NCBI RefSeq assembly: GCF_018873765.1
Contig: NC_057922.1
Span: forward strand, 9,065,563-9,129,562
Reading direction: 5' to 3'
Length of the DNA stretch: 64,000 nucleotides
DNA from: Telopea speciosissima
Taxonomy: Eukaryota > Streptophyta > Magnoliopsida > Proteales > Proteaceae
Of this stretch, positions 10,550 to 21,984 are shown piece by piece. Under the pieces are notes generated by a model, which saw only the letters and a program-made list of their open reading frames with translations, did no database searches and was not told the DNA's origin. Position numbers and translations under genes: made by a program. How positions within the stretch are numbered: the stretch's first letter is position 1; each line of letters opens with the position of its first letter.

Positions 10550-13500
10550 ATGGCGTCGTTTCTCACGAGATCGTTGATCAGAGCGTCGAATCGTCGTTCT
10601 TTAACTTATTCTTCTGCTCTGAAGTTGTCACAGTGGGGTTCTTCTCGCTTTTATGCGAAGGTTCCTTCTTCAGCTAAAGAGAAGGAGAAAGAGGAGAGGG
10701 TAGTAGTTCCGGATGTAGAACCAGAAGTCTCAGATGTACTAACTTCTGGAATTAGCCGTCCATTGTCGGAAATACTCAGAGAACTCAATAAACGAGTTCC
10801 CGATTCTCTCATCAGAGTCCGAACGGAAGACGGGTTCGCCGTTAAGTACGTTCCCTGGTAAGCAATCCGCTCTATACCGCCCCCCTAAACCTTTTTTTTT
10901 TCCTTTCTAAAATGGTGCTGTCATTTTTCTCAACTGTACTGGTAATATATCTTAAGGAAAGATTTTATTTTTTTTCACTCAGTTCATTAGCAGGAGAGGA
11001 GATTTGTGTTATCAGATAAAAGAAAAGATGGCCGGAAAATGCAATAGTCAGAAAAGGAGGAAAAAGAATCGAAATACAAAAAGATTTGGAATAAATAAAG
11101 AAATTTATAACTTGGATTATGATGTTAAAACCTCATACTTTATGAGCATACTTCAAGTGCACAGCACTCCCACTCCCACACTGCTCTAGTTCTACAGGCA
11201 ACGGAATTTAGTTTTCTCCTTCTTTGATGAATATGAAACCATGTATAATCAAGGGTGTGCTTATTCTTTCGATTTTAAAGAAAAGTTATTAATCAAGGAA
11301 TGGTCATTTTGTTTGTTTATACTTGAGTGAAGGTGTTAATAGAGGGCAGACAAAGGGATCTAGTGCTTAAAATGTTAACGGGTCAGTTCAGTTTGCAAAT
11401 TTGGTTCTGTTGTAAACACTCACAGCTCTCACCAAGGAAGCTGGCTTCACTTATAATAAGTGTCTGGGAAGCACTGTTGTGATGCTACGACATCATAGAG
11501 ATGGTGCTTAACAGAGATGCCATGACACCTTGAAGAACTATCTTCAAACTTGCATGGATGTCCTAATGCTAAGAGGGTTTCCCTGGTCATGAAAGGGCCA
11601 ACATGCTTCAACTATGTGATTAATTTGTTGTCTTGTGCTCCAACCTCTTTGTCATTTGTCATCTCTTGAGCTCTTAAGCATGATGAAATGAGTACTTCAT
11701 ATTCGAATAATGATCCTAGTTTTGCTCCCTTTTTGAATATCAGGTAACCTGAGTTTTATTAATATGGTTTTTTTTTGGGGGGACATTTGCTGTTTGTAGT
11801 ACTTGGTTACCAGTTATCACTTTTGGTTCTTTGCAGGCATGTTGTGAATCGGATTATGAACTTACATGCTCCAGGTCTGTTAATTTGATTTTCCTTTTCT
11901 GTTAATTGATCTAAAATTCAAGTTTCATAAAAAATATAAAACTGAGTGTTCTTCACCCATTGTAGAATGGTCTGGCGAGGTTCGGAGCATCACCTATTCT
12001 GCTGATGGCAAGTCTGTCTCTGTCGTTTATCGTGTAACTCTCTATGGGACTGATGCAGAGGTACCATTTGTGCTTTACTTTAAGTGTGGGAAATCCATCA
12101 TGAAATGATTTCATATAGAAAGTACTTTCAATAGGCAGATGAGGGTATGCCATCATGATGTGTGCCAATTAGCTCATGCTTATCACGTCTAAGCTCTAAC
12201 CTTTTGCTGTTCTGTAGACTGGATGTAGAATCACATTTTCTTTTCCTGTTAGTCATAGATTTGTTAATAACTCAATCAAAAGGCAGGGGCTAGATTCCAA
12301 CCAAGAGATACCAAGAAAAAGCAAAAAAACAAGCATAGATGATGATCGGGTTTGAAGTTGTGTTCTCTTGTTTGTTTTTCTCCCATTTTCACTGACTAAG
12401 AGTCCCAGTTGTGATCATAGAGTTCGTTTGCTTCTTTTGGGAGCTGACATGGCTCAATTTATTTAGGTTTATTGAAGGTTTCACTGAGGTTTCTTGAAAA
12501 TTTGAATTGAAAACAGTGAACAAGGCAGTAATATTGATTGTGGATGTTAATGTTTTAAAAATCACATTGTATCATATAACTATAGGCTATAAAAATAAAA
12601 TTTAATCTTTTTAATTGTAATATTATGTTTAAAGTTCTGAAGATTTTAAAGGAGAGAGATCTTTCCACAGTCTGTGCTTATAGGTTCTGTCTATGAGACT
12701 TATTTTTCTGGGACATGGAAGCTTAGTTGACATCAAGCATTTGTGTACCTATTATCCTCATTGGTCTCTAGCCATGTGGCTTCAGCCCTGATGCCTACAG
12801 TCAGATAGAGAAATAAAGCTCCAAAGGTAAATTTTTTTTGAAAAATGCATGGGAGAAAGTCTGATACATGATGGACGATATGTTTGAGATGGACAACAAA
12901 ACTTGGGGACATCGTCAATCTAGACCTTTAACTATCATGTTGTTGTGATGGTTGACAGAAATTAACTCACGGCCTATTAAAGTCAGAACTGTAAAATTAG
13001 CAGTCCACATGCAGAAAGTGTGGCTGTGGACAGAATCCATATACATGGACAAGGATAGATTCCACCCCCCCCCCCCCCAAAAAAAAAAAAGTTATAAAGT
13101 TTTTTTGCATGATCACCAGTGAAAAGATTATGATAGTTGCATCTCACATGGTTCTTGTTACTTGGATGTGGCATTTTAGATAATTTTTGTTACCCTTAGG
13201 ACATCTGAAATCCCATGATGATTCAGTAGTTCAGGGGATGAAACATCAGTTATTCTTTTTTATTTCGGGTTTAGTGAAGAAGGCAACCAAAAACTGACAA
13301 ACTCCAGTTCCTGAAATGGGTAATGATTTTAAACAGATATAAATAAATAAGTAGATGGGGTCTCCAAAATGATTGGACTCCATTATTTAATATTTTAATG
13401 GGAAATGTGCTTCACTTCTGACAAAGGTAAAAGCTTGTCATCTATCTCCTTTGCATCTCTGCAATGATGCTTTGGTCATACGGACCATTGGCAATTGTGT

Positions 13501-15691
13501 ATTGAGTCACTTGTTTTGGATTGGACATATTTTAAAGACTTGAGGTCATTTGAGCATGTCACGTTCTTTTGGGTAGTTAATAGAAAAGTTAGGATTATAC
13601 TTACTGTACTAAAAGAGTTTCATGTCTAGGACAATGTCTCAATGCTTTCAGAATCTCTAATACTTATAGACAAGATGTATGAATAACCAGAAAGTTCACT
13701 TTCCTCACACAATGTTATTCCATATGACCCAAAAACGCTCATACCAATCTGGATGAAATACTTGCACCCTCCACATAAGATAAGCTGATAAGCCAGACTC
13801 TTTTGATCACTGGACTGGTCTAGAAGGGAAGCTTAGGAGGATTATAAATCCGCACAAGTTTTGGGTTGGATTATATGTAAGTTGGGCTTTTTTTTTATTA
13901 GTTTTCTTTGTAATGGAAATGATTTATAAGCCTATTTGTTGGTAGTCTTTAGGAATACAAATTTTCTATCACTTTCGAGTATTGGCCTTTCTTTAGATTG
14001 AATTGAATAGAGGAAGTCTCTAAGGCTCCGGTATGGAAATCCTACTCTCAATTTCTCCCTAATTTATAAGTTGGTATTCCTGGCTGAATTGCTATTGTGA
14101 ATTCTTTTTGAATATTTGATTCCATTTATCTGTTTTGAGTTAGGATACTTGACTTTCATTCGTAGAATGAGAGATGTATCCATTTTTTTTGAAATACTTT
14201 CCTAGCCCTCTAGAAGACTAGAAGTCCTATTTTTGATAGAATTTGTCTTCTCTGTTCCCAACTTGTCTATTGTGCCTCATGCTCCTCTGACCCATAGGCC
14301 TTGGATCACTCAGGTTCAGCCTATTAAGCTTAATATTGATGAATACTTCCCTGGAAACATTGGGAAGGTTGGACTTGGAAGGCTTTGGGCATCATTCAGT
14401 CATTTTCAGGTCTGGTATGTGTGACTGATAACCTTGAGTGGAGATTAGAGCATTACTAATCTCAGTCATATGGAGGCCTAGTTCTAGATATTCCACTATG
14501 GAGTAATTAGCCTAGAGTAGTGCTCTAGTGCTTTTATAATCTGTCCCTTACGGCCTTACCCTATAATGTAGATAGGTTGGATAGTTTTGCTGTTTTCCTT
14601 CTTCTGTAATACTAGTGCTGATCATTTAGCCTGCTGTATCTTCCTTCATCTTATTCTTCTCTGTTTTTATTAATCACATCAATTGTAAATGACCTCTTTG
14701 ATCAGATGCAACTATTCCCTCTATTGAGTTTGTAGATCCAAATCTGTGAGTTGTAGGATTGAGATCTCTATTTGGTTGGTGTCGGGCCTGTGTCGACTCC
14801 CCCCTGGTGCTAGTCGTAGATTTAAATCTGTGCTTTAAATTCCTTCTGTTTTTGGCTTTTGGAAGATTTTTGTGAATCAAATAGGTTAAACCATGACTGG
14901 GCATATATTAAAACTGGCCGAAACTCTGAATTTTGTGAATCAAATAGGTTAAACCATGATTATCTCCCCACCCTGGTTGCAGGGTATTAATGGTTGTCTT
15001 ATCTGACATATAAAAAACATTGGAAACAAAATTTTAGAAATTAATATAAACCTAGGAGAAAGCAATGAGAAGGCTAAATATCTCCACCTATTGTTCTGGT
15101 GGATCTTTCTATTCTATTTGGCGAATAAAATCTGCTAATTCTTCAGATGACTCTTGGTCCTCTTTTTTTTTTTTTTGGGGGGGGGGGGGGGGTTGTGTTA
15201 GTAGAATTGCATTTTATCTAGGTTTTGCTCCTTTTGGTTAGTCCCTTGTTGAGGTCTTGGCATTCGACTTGTGCGGTATCATTCTATTTGTTTTAAGGGA
15301 GAGGGTTCTCTGAGCAAGCGACATAATGGAGCACACCAATGAGGTACGTTCAAAACATTATCGTATATGGTAGGGCAGCAAGGTCATTTCATGTTTGGAG
15401 GAGAGAGATAGACATAGGGGTGCTAGTGTACCCTGCCCCAGTGGCTCAGAGAACCTTTTCCCATTGTTTTAATATGACTATATTTGTTACTTATGAAGCA
15501 AAATTGAAAAGCTAGATATATCTTACATGGCTTGGATTCTTGAAAAGATTTATAGGGAATCTACTGGGACTGCCTCTGTTGACGATACAAGTTATGGAGA
15601 CCCTGTTCAAAAGGCAGAAGGAATGGCATTTCGTCGAGCTTGTGCACGTTTAGGGCTTGGGCTTCATCTCTATCATGAAGAATTGTCATAG
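10550..15691 (+). CDS. RAD52-1: RAD52-like organellar DNA-binding protein (ODB1/RAD52-1 type)
   Basis: Exons 10550-10857, 11837-11874, 11966-12060 and 15548-15691 join in phase to 194 codons plus TAG. The Met at 10550 is chosen over one 28 codons upstream because MASFLTRSLIRASNRRSL begins a typical mitochondrial presequence (arginine- and serine-rich, no acidic residues for about 40 aa). The mature part contains SGISRPLSEILRELNKRVPD, VNRIMNLHAPEWSGEVRSIT, YRVTLYGTDAE and AFRRACARLGLGLHLYHEE, the plant RAD52-like domain. Arabidopsis relatives bind single-stranded DNA, anneal strands and help homology-dependent repair of mitochondrial DNA; one is also linked to organellar intron splicing. Intron 3 is 3.5 kb and holds LINE and foldback insertions. 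Whether this copy is the mitochondrial or chloroplast paralogue is inferred from the presequence only. Confidence 0.9.
13063..13091. repeat. C-run/A-run mononucleotide junction
   Basis: A run of about 16 C is followed directly by about 13 A, in intron 3 of the RAD52-like gene. The same C(n)A(n) or T(n)G(n) junction recurs at 1526-1549, 15163-15193, 42175-42211 (interrupted) and 52677-52704. Confidence 0.85.
14230..14420 (+). mobile_element. LINE RNase H N-terminal fragment
   Basis: A single frame reads PWITQVQPIKLNIDEYFPGN and then GKVGLGRLW. It matches the start of the plant L1 RNase H (W..P..G.IKLN.DG..LGNPG.AG.GG), with the first catalytic D-G changed to D-E. It lies in intron 3 of the RAD52-like gene, same strand, without a clear tail. 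Confidence 0.65.
14868..14959. repeat. 29-bp perfect direct repeat pair
   Basis: The 29-bp word beginning ttttgtgaatcaaatagg occurs at 14868-14896 and again at 14931-14959 with no mismatch. It encloses 34 bp containing the start of another unit. It looks like a recent local duplication or an unusually long target duplication. Confidence 0.8.
15297..15463. mobile_element. Foldback Mutator-like MITE (167 bp) in RAD52-like intron 3
   Basis: Left end GGGAGAGGGTTCTCTGAGC is inverted at the right end as GGGAAAAGGTTCTCTGAGCC. A perfect 9-bp direct repeat ttgttttaa flanks it at 15288-15296 and 15464-15472. The centre carries agcaaggtcatttcatg. It ends only 85 bp before the last exon. Its right arm (15397-15433) is shared with the foldback element at 23459-23563. 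Confidence 0.78.
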
Positions 15692-16083
15692 GATGGAACA
15701 TTCTTCTTTAAATGGTGTGCAGTTACGTTTTTGTTCTTTGGATCCTTATAAATGCCAGATTGTTTATGAGGAATCAAGAGGCTGCTGTTGATGTCTTCCT
15801 TTGCTGGATAGAATTACATGTAAATGAGCTTGAAACATCAATGCTTGTATTCATGTTTGTAGCAGCACATGTATCTGTTAGTACTGGAGAAATTTGTGTA
15901 CCTTATATTGACCACTTTGATTGAGGATTTTGGTTCAATCCCATTAAACTCCTTGAATGTCCGAGTTGCCATTTGACAAGCTAAAGGCCCGTAAAAATGG
16001 GTGTGGGACTGCAACTATATATGAACCATGTTTCTCATGTTTAGAGGATGAATGTGTTTCATGCAAAAGCTTGCATTGACAAA

Positions 16084-16293
16084 GTCTTGCACATGGGATT
16101 TTTTAAGATCTGTTCCTCTAGAAGCCCTGTTGATTTTTTGCTTGGGATGATCAAGTAAATGCAGAGAAAACATAAAATAAGGTTTCCTGTCTTGCACATG
16201 GGATTTTTTAAGATCTGTTCCTCTAGAAGCCCTATTGATTTTTTGCTTGGGATGATCAAGTAAATGCAGAGAAAACATAAAATAAGGTTTCCT
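16084..16293. repeat. Recent tandem duplication, 2 x 105 bp
   Basis: Copies 16084-16188 and 16189-16293 differ by one clear substitution (ccctgttgatt versus ccctattgatt). The period is a multiple of three, so any open frame through it repeats; I see no reason to call it coding. It lies 0.4 kb downstream of the RAD52-like stop codon. Confidence 0.92.
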
Positions 16294-16809
16294 GATACTC
16301 TGATTGAAAGTCATGACAAGCATGATCACTTTAACCTGTAGAATGGTTTAGGGCTCATGAAACACGATACTGCCATATAGCTTGCATTAGTGTTATCCTT
16401 ACAGATCGGGAAATGCCAGCTTTTGATGAGTCAACTCGGGATCGCTGGAGTTGGGTTTGATTTGAGTTTTCAATCTTCTACAATATGGGTTTCGTAATAT
16501 AATCGAAAGTCTTTGAATTTAAAGGTAGAAGTAGACAACATTGTACATTGCCTGTGTAATTTCAGGCGAATAAGGGAATCTCCTTTGGAATCTGAACAAT
16601 AAGGAGGAGCATTTATGACTTATCACTCTCTCGCATGAACTATATGTGAGGGTGTGCAATTTTATTTTTGAGTTGGTGTTTTACAAAACTTTTTCCCTTA
16701 TCCTGTAACAGCGACACCATTTGAAGAAACTGTTCATGTGTTGGGTGGGCCGTGGGCTCAAGCGGCCAAATACGAATATTATCCAAGATAGATGGGTTGG
16801 TGGGTAGGG

Positions 16810-17095
16810 TAGGAGTGTCAATTTCTAGCCTGAACTGGCCAGATCAGGCAAATTTATCAGTTCAATCCAAATCTAACTGAATCTTACCGGTTTGGATGCA
16901 TGAAACGGATAGAAGCAAACTGGACCGGCCGTAACAACACCTATTAAACCAATCTGTTAAAAGACCAAACTAAACTGGACCAAAACCAAAGCCAACTTAA
17001 ATCAAACTTTGAGTGAACTGTTTGTTTCGTTTTGTCCCATTAGCAGCCTGGCCAAAAGCAGACCAAACCGACCAGTTGACAGTTGACACCCCCTA
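16810..17095. mobile_element. Non-autonomous hAT-like element (286 bp)
   Basis: Termini are taggagtgtcaa and, inverted, tagggggtgtcaa, the usual TAGGGRTGTCAA ends of plant hAT elements. Flanking 8-bp repeats gggtaggg (16802-16809) and gtgtaggg (17096-17103) match at 7 of 8. The interior is made of aaccgg/aactgg-like words and has no coding capacity. Confidence 0.72.
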
Positions 17096-17660
17096 GTGTA
17101 GGGTATCCGTTGTGTACATGTTGTTGATTTTGTGGTTGAACCATACATGACAAGCCGAAAGCGGTTGACCCGATAAATCAAACTGAGGCTAGACAAACAA
17201 GGCTAAAGAGCAAAGACTAAAGCTGAAGGCTGAAGGTGGACCTGAGTTTCCACGTGAGGCCGACAGCAGCAGTCCAGAGTCCAGAGTCCAGAGTGTCTGT
17301 GTCTCGGAGAGGGCGTGGGGGGCATGTTAGCGGGTGCAGACTGCACAGAGAGAGAGAGACTGAACTCGAGAGAGAAGATAAGGGGCGGGGGGGGGGGGGG
17401 GGTGGGGCGGATTGGAATTAGACCGGTCAAAGGATAAGTTGGAAACAGCTGCCACCCAACTCAAGACAAGATATAAAGAAAAATGGTTCCCATCTCTGTC
17501 AAATCGGAGTGTAAAAAGATTGATAGATCTGAGAAGACAGCTTCAATTCCATAGTTCCTTCCATCTTATCAGTATCTTACCATGTTGATGTGGTTGAATG
17601 TGGTATCTTATTCTCATGTGGCAGCCTTGTGTACACGTGTCTTCCACATTACCCTATATT

Positions 17661-17700
17661 TCATGAAAATTTTTTTTTCTTGGTAAAATCTCATGAAATT
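17661..17700 (-). mobile_element. Probable tail-only retrotransposon insertion
   Basis: The octamer tcatgaaa occurs at 17661-17668 and 17691-17698. Between them lies about 22 nt that on the minus strand reads gattttaccaagaaaaaaaaaat, a LINE-like ACC(A)n end. The repeat is short, so this is the weakest of the four tail-only cases. Confidence 0.4.
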
Positions 17701-18625
17701 AACTTGAATATTATTAAGGAAAATGTTATCCGCAGTGGGGCTATAGGCTGCATCAAGACACTTGGGGGTGGGCGAATGGATCACCTCACCCCATGGATGG
17801 CTAAAACGACTGCCCCACCTCGTTCCCCATTGAATGGTTGAAATGATTGTCCTAATCTTCCCCATGTGTTTGGGTATATCTTGCACCCCCATGTGTTGCG
17901 ATGGAGAAAAAATCACCGCATATTGTTATGAAGACTCATATCATTTAAAGCTTGATATTTTGGTCATACCATTATCTAATCGTGAATTTTAATTAATTTT
18001 GAATACTCCTCTTAAGAAAAGTTCAAAATACCATACCACAAGGTTTAATAAATCCACCCTTTCTAGTTTGTTATTTTATTTTATTATAAGATTCTTATAT
18101 TTCTTCCTAATAAATGATGACCATACAATTGAGAGGTAGATGAAAAGAAAGGCATTGTGTGACCAACAGAGCTGCTCAAGTTGGTCATGCCATCCCTCTT
18201 ATCTTTCCATTTTTTCAATAGAAAGATCAGTAAAAAAGAGATATAGTTGCTTATAAGAATGAGTAATAGCAAATAAATGTGATATAATTACACAACTGGG
18301 GTGAAGGTCAACCCCCCCACTCCACCCCACCCCCAAATTGCTCTTGCTATCAAGGGGTTGGTCTTTCTTAGCCTGCCAACATGCAATGCAACATGGCTTA
18401 TTCATTGGGGGCATGTATCAACCAAGTAAGGACAAATTTATTGTTGTACTTTGTTGATATAGAAGACTTGGTCAAGGGGATATCTACAAAGATCATGTCC
18501 AAGCAGATAGATTACAAGAATGGAAAATTCCATTTTTTCTCTCATGCAGGATGAGGACGTATGGTACCAGAGTACTGGTGAAATCAACCTTATAACCGAG
18601 TTCTATAGATGCCACCTCGGATCAG

Positions 18626-18810
18626 GACTCGGATCAGGACCCTCTATTGTCGAGTTGCCCATATTGCACCGTGCACCCTAGACATAGCAAGGTGAAAAGA
18701 CCACCCTACTCCTGCCTGAGTGGGGGTAAGGCGGTCTTTACCGCCTTGTTGTGTCTGGGGCACACGGAAGTAGGGGCAGCTCGGAACTAGAAGATCCGGG
18801 TCCCGTGGAG
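18626..18810. mobile_element. Foldback element, borders uncertain
   Basis: The left arm (ggaccctctattgtcgagttgccc) is inverted on the right (gggcagctcggaactagaagatcc). The inner arms gcaaggtgaaaagaccaccct and ggcggtctttaccgccttg also pair. The arm word ctctaYtgtcgagYtgcc recurs in the element at 31013-31172. No convincing flanking repeat was found. Confidence 0.6.
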
Positions 18811-19092
18811 CAACGATTGGACATAAGAGTTTCAAAAGATTACATAGAGGCTTCTGTGATCACGTGACAGTTAATCTCTTTTAAAAGATTAGGGTTGCTT
18901 TTGAAAAATGATTCATAACAGATACGTCTTAAAATATATACAAGGAAGAAAATGTCAATACATGGAAGATAAATGGTTTAATCTAACTTTGGAATGTGAT
19001 ATGTGTTTATGGATAATCCAGATCGATGATCATGTCTTTTCATCATTGCATATTTTCTTATTAAGTGGACCATGTAAAAAACTTTTTTATTG

Positions 19093-19238
19093 AGGACAGA
19101 CCTCGGCGCAACGGTAAGGTTGTTTCATTATGATCTAGTGGTCGCGGGTTGAGGAAGAAAATAGCATGTCTACGAAGCAGGGTGAGGTTGTGTACATTAT
19201 AACCCTCCCCTGACGGGAGCCTCATGCACTGGATAAGT
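19093..19238 (+). mobile_element. Au-type SINE copy, degenerate
   Basis: It contains acctcggcgcaacggtaagg, gtggtcgcgggttgagg (box-B region), tgtacattataaccctcccc and gacgggagcctcatgcactgg in the order of the plant Au SINE, and then a T-rich tail. It is shorter and more diverged than the copy at 60992-61163. Confidence 0.72.
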
Positions 19239-19415
19239 TTTTTTTTTTATTTTTTTTTGGATTTGGAGGGGGGGGGGGTTTAAAAAGCCTCCAATTTCGC
19301 AAGCCGAAGTTGAACCCGTCACCACACATGGCAACTTGTTCACTCCCTTATCCTTGTAGGAAATAGCCGTCCACATCCAACCCAATTGCCGCTATATGTT
19401 CCTAGGCTGGATGTG

Positions 19416-19593
19416 GGATCTTTATCACCTCCAGTTTGCTGACCGGCCCAGTTCCCCAGTTCCTCTAACAAAGGGGGGCTGAAATGACCTCTCTACCCAT
19501 GCCCAAACACCCTGCCCGGGTGGGGTCCACCATCCCCCTATTAGAGGATTTGGGGAACTGGGCCGGTCAGCAAACTGGAGGTGATAATTTTCC
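19416..19593. mobile_element. Foldback Mutator-like MITE (178 bp), nearly perfect hairpin
   Basis: The left arm ttatcacctccagtttgctg, continuing accggcccagttcccc, is inverted almost base for base at the right side. A perfect 9-bp direct repeat ctggatgtg lies at 19407-19415 and 19594-19602. The centre reads ctgaaatgacctctctaccc. It has no coding capacity. This is the clearest member of the family in the window. Confidence 0.88.
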
Positions 19594-20363
19594 CTGGATG
19601 TGTCAATTTTGTTTTTCATAGAAACTTAAAAACTTTAGAAAACAGTAAAGTTTCAATATCCATCTGAGAGACTATTAACCTCGCATCCCTAGATTTCTTA
19701 TAACAAAACGCATAGTCTTAAATCTTTCATAAAATTAATACCAAAAAAACCAAATAAGGATTTAATGGGCATCCTTGACAAATACAAGAAGGCTTAAAAA
19801 AAATAAAATAAAATAAAATAAAAAATTGTTCCCTTCTAATTTAATAGAATATGAAACAACAATGGATCAATTTGTGATGTGAACTTCAGGCTCCCATTTC
19901 TTTTGATTGTGTTGATCAAGAGAGTCCTCCGGGCTTGTCAGTATATGAGAATTTCACTCCAGACCAATGGAGGCGCAGGGAATGATATCTTTCACATGGG
20001 GTTTACATGATTAGGAAAGAAGCGAAAAAATAATAAAAAAATTCATGCAAGAATGCAAGAAGGCTCATGGTACATTGATTGTCTGGGGAACTTTTTTCCG
20101 TCTATTTGACCTATTAAACATATTCAATTGAAAATAAGAGTAAATCTTGTTGTAAGTTGTAACAAAGCTTGGTGAAAAAAAACCACAATTGTAACATGTT
20201 TTTTGTTTTTACCCTTCAAATGTCACTGTGGGTAATTCATTTTTTTTCACATAAATCTCACATTAAATAACTTTTGAGAATATGACAAGGAGTTAAAAGA
20301 ATGTTACAATGTCTTAGTTCACTATTTTGGTGACAACAAGTTGCTTCCATATAATAAACTTGG

Positions 20364-20412
20364 GAATATTCATTGTCTTTTTTTTTTTTTGGTAGAAAGA
20401 ATATTCATTGTC
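20364..20412 (-). mobile_element. Tail-only retrotransposon insertion (21 nt)
   Basis: A perfect 14-bp direct repeat gaatattcattgtc at 20364-20377 and 20399-20412 flanks 21 nt which on the minus strand reads tttctacc followed by 13 A. Target duplication plus a LINE-like ACC(A)n end, with no body, indicates target-primed reverse transcription that stopped almost at once. Confidence 0.8.
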
Positions 20413-21209
20413 ACAAGGGTTAACAACTTAACCACATGATAAACATAGGTGGATCCATGTGATAGTGGACCCCGGATTGTACTAAAATTTTGTGAATAGG
20501 TAAACCCAACGTTTTCTACTCACATGTCAGATTTCAATCCAAACGTATTCCATCAAGTAGTAAAACAAAACCTTGAAAATCAGAAGATATCTTATAATGA
20601 TTGGGACTAGTAGCTGTGCATGGACATACACATAATGCATGCCATGCATACGAGCAAATGGTTGAATATGAGTTTTAAATTTATTATGGTCTTACTAAAA
20701 CCATCTTCTATGTATCCAATGATCAAATTTTCCATTTGACCCTTCCACCTGGCGAAATTAAGTGTTAAGACCAAAGACGCTCTTTACTACTCTGCTTACT
20801 CTAGAAACTTTAGAAACTTCTGAAAAAAAATCAAATATAGTATGTGATATACAAATATAGAAGGAAGCTTTCGCATTGCAAATTTTGCCACATGACATAA
20901 CAGTTGGATCATTACAAACTGCTAGATGGGGTTAAAAAAGAACCTTGGATTAGTTATATATTCAAACATGATTTAATTTAAGGGAAAAAGAATGTTAATC
21001 GGTCGCATGGTTTCTGTGCCTAGACATAATACCATGTGAAATTAATTAACATTCAGCCCCCAATGTACTAAAAAATTCCATTCACTTAAATGCTCCTGCA
21101 CGCACTCCTATTGGTCCCCACGCTGGCATGACCGGTTAGCATTCTCTCTCCCCCCGCCCCCAACAAACAATGTATTACAAGTTTTTCTTTATATTAAAGT
21201 AGATCCAAT

Positions 21210-21976
21210 TAAGAGTGTCAAATGGGACGGCTCTTGGTATTTGGGACGGGTCTGTACCTATACCGGTACCAAAGGTGTCAGTCCCAGTACCATCCCATTT
21301 AGTTAACAGGACCAAATCTAGGTCCCGGTCCCGATTATCAATGGAACGGGACGATAACGGTTCCTAAACGGTTCTAAGCCTCGTAGGAAAAGGAAGAAAG
21401 AACTTTAATGGTTTCTAATGAGATGGTTTAATTAGTAGTGTTGTGGATCTCTTCAGTATTATGAGATCAAAGGCATTCCTTACTTTTGAAAGTAATTTAG
21501 AATACGAAACCATGATGAATTGAATTTCATGGTTTTATTTCTTTAGATCACATATAACCTTCTCAAAACGACAACTAAGAATTAACAAGGATGAAATAAA
21601 CAAGTCCATATACACTTTTAGTACTATCACAAAACAAATTTATATAAATAGAACTGAAGGTCTATCAGCTAAAACTTCAATAAGAGAAAATGTTAGTCAA
21701 ATACATCAAACTCCAGCCATAAAGCATGAATGAAAGAACATGAAATATAACTTTTAAAACGGTATTGACAGTTTCGGTCCCATCTAGTACTTAATCGATA
21801 TTTCAGTATTGATCTCAGTGGGAATCCCATCCCAGATCCGTCCCGTCCCATTTATTATATGGTACCAAAATCAGATCTCAGTACCATCTCGTTCATTAAT
21901 GGGACGATCCAATACCAAGTTTTAGCGAAACGGTTCTAGGACGGTTCCCGGTTTTGATCTCAAATTGACATCCTTA
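21210..21976. mobile_element. Non-autonomous hAT-like element (767 bp)
   Basis: Termini taagagtgtcaaa and inverted taaggatgtcaat, with subterminal gggac/gtccc-rich words on both sides. The flanking 8-bp repeats gatccaat (21202-21209) and gacccaat (21977-21984) match at 7 of 8. The interior has no transposase frame. Confidence 0.75.
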
Positions 21977-21984
21977 GACCCAAT

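Noticed and set aside
16015-16329. Minus-strand 104-codon frame with an internal repeat
   Set aside because: The repeat is the 105-bp DNA duplication, whose length happens to be a multiple of three; there are no family motifs.
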